NCBI GenBank assembly: GCA_030737835.1
Contig: CM060847.1
Span: 2,026,977 to 2,090,976 of the forward strand
Direction of reading: 5' to 3'
DNA: 64,000 bases
DNA from: Acorus gramineus
Taxonomy: Eukaryota > Streptophyta > Magnoliopsida > Acorales > Acoraceae
A program made the position numbers and the translations under genes. This document shows, one piece after another, positions 36,770 through 45,550 of the stretch; position 1 is the first letter of the stretch, and each line of letters begins with the position of its first letter. Below the pieces are notes generated by a model that saw only the letters and a program-made list of their open reading frames with translations, was not told the origin of the DNA and ran no database searches.

Positions 36770-37206
36770 ACATTTTATATTGTTTGTTACATTTACATAA
36801 CACTATTACATTTACATAACTGTAACATAACAGTAGCATTTACCTAAATTTGTTTCCAGTAGTCATAGCATAACGGTTCAGGGCTTAGCGGTGTTACCGA
36901 TAGGTCCTGGGTTCGAGTCTTAGCGCTGACTTACCCACCTGTTTGTTGACGATTATTCGAAAGAATTTTCTGTGGAACCGGGGCAAACAGGCGGAGGTAG
37001 CCTTCTCAGCTAGACCATAAGGTCAGCCATGAGGGGTCCCTCTGATATAAAAAAAACATTTATATAACACTGTTATATTTACATAAATATAACATAACAG
37101 TATCATTTACCTAAATTTCTTACATTTTATACTGTTGTTACATTTATATTACATTGTTACATTTACATAAATATAACATAACAGTAACATTTATCTAAAT
37201 TTCTTA
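36770..37206. repeat. AT-rich ~95-bp tandem repeat interrupted by a SINE
   Basis: Units containing ATAACATAACAGTARCATTT and ACCTAAATTT occur before the SINE (36810-36852) and twice after it (37085-37120, 37165-37202). The SINE splits the array. Confidence 0.75.
36857..37056 (+). mobile_element. tRNA-derived SINE
   Basis: A TAGCATAACGG box A at 36866 and a GGTTCGAGTC box B at 36910 have tRNA-like spacing, but no full cloverleaf forms. A ~130-bp tRNA-unrelated body follows (GGGGCAAACAGGCGGAGGTA) and ends in an A run (37050-37056). This is the standard plant SINE layout. Target duplications are hard to see because both flanks are repeats. Confidence 0.7.
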
Positions 37207-39117
37207 CATTCCATGCACAATTTAAAAATAATTCATCTCTTCAATTGTGTGTTACTTTTTACAAAGTGTTATATTTAAGAAATGAAAAAAATATATATGT
37301 TACATTCTTTGTTATAAGCTATACAAAAAATAGATGTGTGAGATGTTTTTAAAAAAGGAATCTATTTTTCATGAAATGAGATGTTTCTATTGTTGTTTGT
37401 GTGTATGTCATGATGAATCTGAAATCAATAATTAATTGTTAAATGTAATTACCAATATAAAATATAATCATGTGGTAAATATATGTGTTTTTTATTTAAA
37501 TTTGAATACAATAAATATCTGACTATTTTAATATTTAGTTCCTAAAATTTAAAAAAAAATATTAACCTGTATAATAAGAATGTAAGTTTAAAATAAAAAT
37601 CTAGGCCGTTTGAAGGATTTTGATGAAAAACAATTTTAGGTAAGTTTGGGTGTAATTTGGTAAGTTTTTATGTAAATGAAATAGAAATTGAATTACAATT
37701 TAAATAAGAAGGATAAATTTTAGGGTAACTGATATTCATGTGGACGAGTAATAACCGAATCGAGCAAATTGGGGGATTTGGGTTCATGAGATGGATTTTT
37801 AATGAAGGACAAATCCATATTTTGTCATTTTACCTTTTCTCAAAAGTCAATAAGTCATCCAATAAGATAATGACACATGATGGGGCTTGTGAGTGGGGTT
37901 AAAATTTAGGACATGTATATCATCACTGCTCATAATGTGGTTCAATTTAAGTTTATAGAAAATCGAATCAAATCGTCCGAATTACACACCTGTCAGCAGC
38001 TACACATGATTTTTTTCACCTTCTCAATGTAATTTTTTTATAACCTTTTACTTTATTTTTATGTTACGTACAATTTTTCTTTCAGATCCAATTTTAGTTC
38101 CCACATATTTTGAATTTATCTTATCTAAAAAATAAAATATATATTCTAATGAAATGCATAGATATCATTTGTTGAAAATATGAAAAAAAGAGGCATGGAT
38201 CTCTCTTTAATGTAAGTGCATAACACATTAAAGTATATGGGACTAGAATTGATGATGGAAAAAAGACTATGGTAACAAAGCCTTTATTTTTTTTGGGTTA
38301 AAGGCATCACCGTCCTCGCAAACGTAAGTAATCCTATATAAGTTCTTATCAAAGTTGGAACACACATACAAGTCTTTGAAAACTCACAAAAACTCATATA
38401 CATCCCTGATATCAACAGAGATAATTAATCATAACTTAACATTTCCTAGCTAACCCTAATATATACTATGAAATGATTAAATTATCTCTAATTTCTACCC
38501 TTTTCAAACAATACCTATATGGGAATGAATATACATAAAAGTCTTCCAGCAGTAAGTTGGTCTTTGCAATGACTAATTTATTGTGATTGTTTACATGGTA
38601 ATAGAATATTTTGATAATATTTTATCAAGTTTGAATGTAAATTTAACTTAATAATAATAATTAAATTTTTTTTAGTTTTCAGATACTTGTACATTTTTAA
38701 GATAGGCATACAGAAGATTACTCAAATTTATGGAGATCTAGATATCCTTAACTTTTTTTTTTTTTTTATCTCACGGGGTTTTTGTCCTGTTTTTGGGGAT
38801 GTCATCCAGCTAGAATGGATAACTCCAACTGCTGGAAATACCATATGAAATATTGGTACATTCAAAGTTTTTTTTTTTTTTTTTTGTACATATTTGTCAA
38901 TCATTTAATACAATACTTCTACCTGTAAAAGGAAGAAAGAAACTATTTTAAGGTTTTAGGTCTGTTCTATCATAAATGAAAACAATGACGTCAAAAATAT
39001 TAATGAACTTAAATCGATGATGCCATTGTGATGTGGGTGTATATGAATGAGTGCTCTATTTTTGGTACACACACATGTATTATTTATTTATTCATCATTA
39101 TCTATTTTTGTATCTTA
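37207..39117. other. 1.9-kb AT-rich intergenic stretch
   Basis: No gene or clear element. Two long T runs lie near 38753 and 38869. Confidence 0.55.
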
Positions 39118-39348
39118 GGTAGCATTTAGTAACGTAATTGTAAAACTGATTTTTTTACAATTGATGGGTTTAAAACTGATTCTATAGGAAGCTATCTTTC
39201 TCAGCTTTATCAAATTGTAGTTTTTGGGCATTATTTGCTTGAAATCTATTTGTAGTAAGCTGCAATTGTAAAACTGTTTAGTTGTACGATTACAGAACCA
39301 GGTTTCTACAATCGCAAAAGTTGTGCAATCGCGCAACCAAACGCTACC
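39118..39348. mobile_element. Tourist-like MITE, 231 bp
   Basis: TTA on both sides (39115-39117 and 39349-39351). Ends GGTAGCATTTAGTAACG and the reverse complement of CGCAACCAAACGCTACC. Non-coding. Confidence 0.82.
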
Positions 39349-39368
39349 TTAGCTATGTATTTGTATTA

Positions 39369-39946
39369 CGGTGCATTTGGATGTGAGGTTGAAACTCTGA
39401 AATTCTTAAAATCTTATGTTTCAAACTCAGCTTTTGAAAAGCTATGTTTTATTATATTTTCAACCGCAAGATTTTTTTGTTTGAAAAAGAAGATTGTGGT
39501 TTAAAAAGCTAAACGTTAAAAATATATTTAAATTTAAGGCCCCGTTTGGTTGCGCATTGGGGGGCGCTTTTGCTTTTTGAAAAGCTGAAAAGCTAAAATC
39601 GTGCAGCCAAACGGGGTAGCTTTTTGCAGAATCGGAAGCTGGATTCCTTTTAATTTTTCCCTCGAAATCTGTGTTTTAAAAAGCTCAAAAACAACGCTTT
39701 TTGGTCGGAATCGATTTTTTGAATTGAAAAACAACTTTCTCTGCCAAACATTAAGCTCCTTTCAAATATTGATTCCTTAATTAAAAAAAAAAGCATCCTA
39801 AAAAAATCAAAGTCTAAAAATCATCTTAAAAAGCAGCTTTATTCTAAAAGTTACTTTTCAATCATAGTTTCCAAACGGACCCTAAGTTTTAAAATTTTTA
39901 GCTTTTCAAAAGCAGAATTTATCTCAACTCACATCTAAACGGATCA
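39369..39946. mobile_element. Family B hairpin MITE carrying a nested family A MITE
   Basis: Outer parts (39369-39537 and 39883-39946) align with the second half of the 34632-35064 element (ATTCTTAAAATCTTATRTTT, AGATTGTGGTTTRAAAAG, TTTTTAGCTTTTCAAA). TTA flanks both sides (39366-39368, 39947-39949). The middle is replaced by another MITE. Confidence 0.85.
39538..39882 (-). mobile_element. MITE family A, copy 3, nested
   Basis: 345 bp, inverted relative to the copies at 30.1-30.8 kb, starting GGCCCCGTTTGGTTGCGC and ending TTTCCAAACGGACCC. TAA flanks both sides (39535-39537, 39883-39885), a clean 3-bp target duplication inside the host element. Confidence 0.9.
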
Positions 39947-39950
39947 TTAG

Positions 39951-40136
39951 ATCTCGTTTGGAACCAAGTTAGAACGAAGTTTGCATTGAAAAACACGACA
40001 AAACACTACCTCTCGTCCAAACGAAAATTCAGCATTAACATTTTCAAGGGGGTGGTGGTGAAGAAAGGCATTTTTATTTTATTTTTATTTTTTGGAATTT
40101 AAAAACGGTGTCTGATACTGCACATCCAAACGACCC
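39951..40136. mobile_element. Possible fourth Tourist-like MITE upstream of the F-box gene
   Basis: Follows TTA and begins ATCTCGTTTGG; ends CCAAACGACCCC before TTA. The inverted repeat is short and imperfect. Confidence 0.45.
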
Positions 40137-40327
40137 CTTATTCTTTCAAAATTTACCATGTTTCCGTGTAGTGTCGAGTCGCATTCATGATTCGTATCCA
40201 AAATTCTACCTTCTACTATCATTATACAATAACACAACTATTGTTTTGTTGTTCAGGTGAATTCACTTGATCATGTTGCCAAGAAGTGACCTCTAAACAT
40301 TACTTTTTTTTGTAGGTGTCAGTAGTG

Positions 40328-41536
40328 ATGTGGTCCGACCTTCCAAAAGATCTCATAGAGCTTATACTGCATCATTTGGACCTGGGTGATCACATCCGTT
40401 TCAGTGTGGTCTGTACCTCTTGGAGGTTTGCCTTCATCAAGGAGAACTCACCTATGCTCAAACCGCTATGGCTAGCACAATCCGCCGACCCCGAAAAGGC
40501 CATAATCCGCCTGTTGGGACCCTTTTTCGATGAACTCCAAGGGGATGATCGTCACGTAGGAATGCGTTACGGTCGAGGATACTTCGGCTACGATGGGAGG
40601 AGGTGCATTGGGTCCTTCATGGGGTGGTTGTTCGTCATCGACCAGTCGATCGAGTGCATCTCCCTCGTGAATCCGTTCACTGGGGCTATGATCTCTCTCC
40701 CACCGCACGACAATGGGCCATATAGCTTCTACGATCCCTACTTCTTCACCAAGGTGGTAACATCCAATGTGCCTTGTTCAGATGACTGTATAGCAATGGG
40801 GATGACTCATGATGGCCGTTTGGGGATATGTAGGCCAAAATATGAGGTCTGGACATTGATTAATTGGTGCATGAACTATAGTGATATCATATTTCACAAG
40901 GGGCTGTTTTTCGGATTGAATTCTGGTAGACCTATGTCAATTGTGGTTTTTAATGTATTCACATTTACTGGCAGTGGTGGAACTACTATGGCCAATGTTG
41001 GGGACCTAAGGCTTAATATCCCCGAGGTTCGGTCTGGCGGGGAATATTACAAACTCTACCTGGTTGAATCTTCATCTGGGAAGTTGTTCTTGGTTGTGAG
41101 GAATTATTACTCTTCCAATAGGGAGTGGGCTCGAATATATCAGTACTGGAATGAGATTTGTTTCCCAATGAACGCGGATTATAGGAATACTGCTGGATTG
41201 CTCACGGTCGGGTTTTCAGTTTACGAAGTGGATATTAAAGTAGACATTACGATATTATACCAGGGTCTGGTCCCGGTGGAGAGTCTGGGGGACCAGGCGT
41301 TGTTCATTAGCCAAAGCTGTTCTAGGGCACTCCCGATCAAGGATCATCCGGGGTTGAGGGGGAACTGCATCTACTTTGCGGATGATGCGATACGAGGTTG
41401 GGATGATTATCTTGAGATTGGCTTTTTTGACCTTAGCAGCAGAAGGATTGAACGAATGAAGAGTCGCGCTATGATGGAGCAGCGGGTTCCCCTCTTTTTT
41501 CATCTGTTCTCTACTCGAGTTTTGCCTGATAATTAA
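40328..41536 (+). CDS. F-box protein with DUF295-type C-terminal domain
   Basis: Single exon, 402 codons from the ATG at 40328. Residues 2-36 are an F-box (WSDLPKDLIELILHHL, RFSVVCTSWR), which binds SKP1 in SCF ubiquitin ligases. The rest matches the plant F-box/DUF295 (SKIP23-like) pattern: SLVNPFTGAMISLPPH, YKLYLVESSSGKLFLVVRNY, ALFISQSCSRALPI and GNCIYFADDAI. Its target is unknown. The frame is open 12 bases further up to a GTG, but no ATG lies there. A TTTTTTTGTAG acceptor-like motif ends at 40315, so a 5' UTR intron or a short extra exon is possible. The gene is intact, and its promoter side is filled with MITEs. This large plant family turns over quickly, so the orthologue is not assignable. 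Confidence 0.93.
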   Translation: MWSDLPKDLIELILHHLDLGDHIRFSVVCTSWRFAFIKENSPMLKPLWLAQSADPEKAIIRLLGPFFDELQGDDRHVGMRYGRGYFGYDGRRCIGSFMGWLFVIDQSIECISLVNPFTGAMISLPPHDNGPYSFYDPYFFTKVVTSNVPCSDDCIAMGMTHDGRLGICRPKYEVWTLINWCMNYSDIIFHKGLFFGLNSGRPMSIVVFNVFTFTGSGGTTMANVGDLRLNIPEVRSGGEYYKLYLVESSSGKLFLVVRNYYSSNREWARIYQYWNEICFPMNADYRNTAGLLTVGFSVYEVDIKVDITILYQGLVPVESLGDQALFISQSCSRALPIKDHPGLRGNCIYFADDAIRGWDDYLEIGFFDLSSRRIERMKSRAMMEQRVPLFFHLFSTRVLPDN

Positions 41537-41539
41537 TTA

Positions 41540-42045
41540 GATTTGGTTGGAATTTTGTTTTCTACTAGGTATTGGATCCTAAATTTTTTTGGATATTAAA
41601 CATTTCTGGTCTTATATTGTGTTCATGATTGACATTGATGAAATGGTTATAGACCTCTGGTGATCTCCTGGTTTTGTTAGATTTTTTGCTTTTCTAGCAT
41701 GAGCTTATGCTTTATCTATCTGTCTCTGATTTCATTTAAAAATTAAAGTGGATGGTGACCCAACTCAGTATACTATGAAGATGTATTTAACCACATATCT
41801 GTTCATATGAGAAAAGGCAAAGTGTGACAATAATAACTTATCAGAAAAAGAAGAACGAGGCATTGTAGAAAGGTGAGCAATCATCAACAATTCTTGTTAT
41901 TTTTTTTATTACTAAATCAATACCACCCACCTCGGGGATCTTGTGCGTGTGTAGGAACCTTTTCTACGACATATTTCGGGGATCTTGTGCGTGACCTCCT
42001 CTCTCTTTTTAAAATGTATTTCTTGTTTTATGTTTTTTTTTATAG
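41540..42045. other. F-box gene 3' flank
   Basis: Should contain the 3' UTR. TCGGGGATCTTGTGCGTG occurs twice (about 41933 and 41979). No gene. Confidence 0.55.
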
Positions 42046-42318
42046 GGATTTTTAGTTTTAAGTCTCCACAAACCATCATATTTAGTGATCGATCCCTCCC
42101 TTTTTCGTATTTAGCTTTTAGTCTCCAGATTTAAATGATAGTTCCTTTTTAGTCCCTGAGAGGGACCTATCCATAAATTATTTAATTTACTTTTTAGTCC
42201 CTGTGAGGGACCTATCCATGAATTATCCTTTAAATCGGGGGACTAAAAGCTAAATACGAAGAAGGAAGGGATCAATCACTAAACATGATGGTTTGTGGAG
42301 ACTTAAAACTAAAAATCC
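42046..42318. mobile_element. MITE with ~95-bp terminal inverted repeats
   Basis: GGATTTTTAGTTTTAAGTCT at the left end is mirrored by AGACTTAAAACTAAAAATCC at the right. Pairing continues with few mismatches through CATATTTAGTGATCGATCCC and TTTCGTATTTAGCTTTTAGT. The middle holds two ~50-bp repeats of TTTTTAGTCCCTG. Long terminal repeats suggest a Mutator-like MITE. The T-rich flanks make the target duplication ambiguous. Confidence 0.85.
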
Positions 42319-42682
42319 TTTTTTTTATTTCTCTTTATCCCCATTTAGATTTTGTCTATTTTGATTTATATTGAAATAGACAAATCTACAATTTTGTTAA
42401 AAAAAATCGATACCACCCACCAATATCATGCGCTCATCACCTCATAATATTCCTTTTTTTTTTCTTTTCTTTAAGACCATACACAATCACAAGACTGATG
42501 ATAAGTGATATTGGGTTCCACATTAGTGTCAGCACATCCCCAACAGAATTCCCTGGGTTGATTGTTTTCACTTAACAAGCATAAATGAATGCAACAGAAA
42601 ATTCTGTGCATCTAATCACCCGTTTGAAGAAAAACAATAGTTTCACCTCAGCAACAAGTCCTCTATATGTTTAATTAATCTT

Positions 42683-42761
42683 CTGCAATATGTTAAAAAT
42701 GTGAAAACTCTATATATATGATGATTTTAATCCTCTTGATAGAGTTTTATAATATATTCAG
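42683..42761. repeat. Inverted partial copy of the interior of the 42989-43490 element
   Basis: Near-identical to the reverse complement of 43215-43293 (AATCCTCTTGATAGAGTTTT, ATAATATATTCAGA). Likely the stump of a second, truncated copy of the same element. Confidence 0.85.
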
Positions 42762-42988
42762 ACCAAGCAAAAAAAAAAAAAAAGGTCCTCCATCCTTCCA
42801 TGTCCTTCACGCGCGCATTCGCATATCATTCCATCAAGTCTCAAGCAGCTCTTCATCATATTCACCTTAATATATATAGGATAGTGTTAAGTGCAGTCCC
42901 TTTTTCGGTCTTAATTTTAGTTTACATGTATTTTACATTTTTTAAAAATAATGCATCTTATTTAATGAGGAACATGTTTTTATAAAAA

Positions 42989-43490
42989 GGAAAAAGTCCA
43001 AATAACTCCCTATAAACCGTCTGAAATTCATATAATCTCCTGACTTTTTTTGAAATCTATATAACCTTTCTGAGTTAAACTTCTGCTGACATTTTAAGAA
43101 TATTTTGTGAATATCCCGTTTGGTTAACAATGGCTGAAAACATAATATACAAAAAAAAACCCTACAATTTGTTAAAAATGCAAAAAATCATAGGTAAATA
43201 ATGATTTTACCCATCTGAATATATTATAAAACTCTATCAAGAGGATTAAAATCATCATTTATATAGGGTTTTCACATTTTTAACACATTGCAGAGAGTTT
43301 TTGATATATTGTGTTTTCAATCAAGATTAATCAAACAGAATATTTGCATAATATTACTCATCTGTCAACGAAAATTTAATTTGGGAGCTATTTTGAATTA
43401 CATTGTTTTTAGGGGGTTATATGAATTTCAGGAAAAATCAAGGGGTTTTATGCATTTCAGGCAAATTACAGGGGGATATATGGATTTTCC
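42989..43490. mobile_element. Mutator-like MITE with a 10-bp direct flank
   Basis: TTTATAAAAA occurs on both sides (42979-42988 and 43491-43500). Terminal inverted repeats run over ~80 bp: left GGAAAAAGTCCAAATAACTC, right reversed GGAAAATCCATATATCCCCC, then CTGAAATTCATATAA in both. No transposase. The flank is AT-rich, so it is somewhat less decisive than a mixed-sequence duplication. Confidence 0.8.
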
Positions 43491-43754
43491 TTTATAAAAA
43501 ATGAAAACATATACTATAATGAATTGCATGAATATATTTATAGAAAATGTAAAAAATTTCTATCGAAGCATATATCTCGTTAATGTGAGTATATACTCCA
43601 TTAATTTTCTATCAATCCACATAAGACTAGGATTGAAGCTACAAAAAAAAAAGTGTAACGACACTCTGACACTCTGATCTATACATGGGTTTCCTCTCCT
43701 CAAGACCGAACGAGTTGTCTCGCCTATACCCTTACCAGTGTTTTAACACACTTA

Positions 43755-43945
43755 GGGTGCGTTTGGCAAAAAAATATTCAAGGATTTTAGTTTTTCAAAA
43801 ATTTAAAAGCTAAAAGCTGTTATTAAATAGGTCAGCTTTCATACATCATCATTATGAGATTTTTGTCAAAACTGTGTCTTAAAATTTGTGTTTCATAAAA
43901 AGTCACTATCATTACGTCTTCAAAAACTATGTATAAACCACCCTC
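43755..43945. mobile_element. Truncated Tourist-like MITE, family of 16107-16326
   Basis: Begins after TTA with GGGTGCGTTTGGCA and matches the reverse complement of 16107-16326 (AGCTAAAAGCT, GTGTTTCATAAAA). The right inverted end is not recognisable. Confidence 0.65.
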
Positions 43946-44230
43946 AACCCAAAATGGCAAACAACAAGGTCTTCCAACAATGTATATATAACATTGGATG
44001 GAGCATAGAGAATGATCTTTAGAAGCTTTATTAACAAACTAGTAAACAAACGCTGTCCCTAATGTCAATAATGTAAGCTCTCTTTTTGTGTTTGGTTGTA
44101 TTTTGTAAATGATTTGACCATCATAATGGCTTCGGACCAAATGTTGATCCCTACCTCTCCCATTGGGACCTAGTCATTGGATTCCTGCTGTCACTATGAT
44201 GAAAACAAAAAAGTAGTTATAATCCTTTGC

Positions 44231-44681
44231 TTTCGTTTGGAACGAGAATATGATTTATTTTTGGGTATATATTTATTCCGACATAAGTGAATATAAATAA
44301 AGATAAAGTGATTTTTTGTTTGGTTGTGTTTTGAATTATTCTAGTTGATAAACGTAAGAATAAATATTTTGTTGTTTGGGTTAAATGTGAATAAAGTATT
44401 GATAAAGCTATATAAAAGATGAAAAAATAATAATAGTTGATTTGACAAGTGATTTATAAGATGTGATGACAATTGATTTGATAGTGGGCCCACGTATTCT
44501 TTGGGTGGAATAACTTCGGTTAACTTTAATTCCAGGGGTTGGTTGGAATCCATATACCACTTTATACCAGTTTATTCTGACATATTTTATCCCTACCTAT
44601 TCTGTGTTTTCGAACACCCAAAATCCATTATTTCTCTTTATACCAGATTATTCGAGCCCCTATTCCCGTTCCAAACGGGGG
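44231..44681. mobile_element. MITE, about 450 bp
   Basis: CGTTTGGAACGAGAATATG at the left and TATTCCCGTTCCAAACGGGG at the right are inverted repeats. Non-coding. Target duplication unresolved. Confidence 0.7.
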
Positions 44682-45204
44682 TTTGGATTGGCTCATTGGC
44701 CTCTGGCCTAATTATTAGTATCAGGGAGTAGGGGTGCAGGCTTGGTCTAGATGATGTATTGCTCTAGATATAAATCATTTCCACAAAAAAGTCTGTTAGC
44801 CCCATTTTGCATAGACATAGACTATCATGGTATTGATATTCTAATATGAATGATGAATCAATCATTTTTATTAAGTTGTATTTTTAGTTATTCACGTTGA
44901 GAAATATTAAAATAGAATTTTTATTGTTTAATTGACTATAAATAAATTGTGAATAAAAAATTAATAAAATGTTTAAAATTTACTTAATATGTGGACCCCA
45001 TGTTCAGGAAGAGCCGATGAGAGACTATTTGACACGTGGGACCACTTATACCAATGAAACAGATAACGTTGAATAACATAATTATTGGGGGATATTGAAT
45101 ACCAATGCTATCTTAATTTCAATTATTGTGGTATAGCATTTTATTCCTTGGCAACAATATTTTAATATTAAATAATATATTTAAATATTCATTCCTGAAC
45201 AGAA
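44682..45204. other. Intergenic upstream of the tRNA gene
   Basis: AT-rich. An AATATATTTAAATA patch about 20-35 bases before the tRNA resembles the AT-rich upstream context common for plant tRNA genes. Confidence 0.45.
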
Positions 45205-45278
45205 TCCATTGTCGTCTAGTCCGGTTAGGATATCTGGCTTTCACCCAGACGACCCGGGTTCAAATCCCGGCAATGGAA
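45205..45278 (+). tRNA. tRNA-Glu (UUC)
   Basis: A full cloverleaf can be drawn. The acceptor stem TCCATTG pairs perfectly with CAATGGA. The anticodon stem TCTGG/CCAGA encloses the loop CTTTCAC with anticodon TTC. The T arm CCGGG-TTCAAAT-CCCGG is perfect, and the discriminator is A. The sequence closely follows plant nuclear tRNA-Glu. An 18-base T run starts just downstream (45283) and serves as a Pol III terminator. There is no intron. Confidence 0.96.
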
Positions 45279-45282
45279 ATAT

Positions 45283-45298
45283 TTTTTTTTTTTTTTTT
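45283..45298 (+). terminator. Pol III terminator T run of tRNA-Glu
   Basis: Uninterrupted T run a few bases after the tRNA 3' end. Confidence 0.85.
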
Positions 45299-45485
45299 CA
45301 CTTTTTTCAACGCACACCCTACTATTTTCATTTTTTTATCGCTTCCTAAATTTTGTTTATTTTCATACCCTTAATATACTCTTATAAATATTTTACATTG
45401 ACGTCCTTAACAATAAATAGTCGATCCTTTCTCTCTCCTCCTGTCTATATTCACTTTCGCTCTCGCTTTTTTGAGAAGAAAAACA

Positions 45486-45515
45486 AAATCTAGGGTTTTC
45501 ACTTTTTAGGGTTCA
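45486..45515 (+). promoter_or_regulatory. Telo-box-like motifs in the LSM4 5' leader
   Basis: TCTAGGGTTTTC and TTTTAGGGTTC lie 40-65 bases before the LSM4 ATG. The telo-box (AAACCCTAA, either strand) is a known plant promoter/leader motif of translation and RNA-processing genes. Confidence 0.55.
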
Positions 45516-45550
45516 ATCGATCAAGAGAGATCTTTTGAGTTCGAGAAAAC

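Noticed and set aside
36857-37056. tRNA gene call for the box A/box B region
   Set aside because: No acceptor or anticodon stem forms; long unrelated body and A tail indicate a SINE.
40316-40327. Extension of the F-box protein to a GTG at 40316
   Set aside because: No ATG there; plant nuclear genes start at ATG and the F-box motif begins right after the ATG at 40328.
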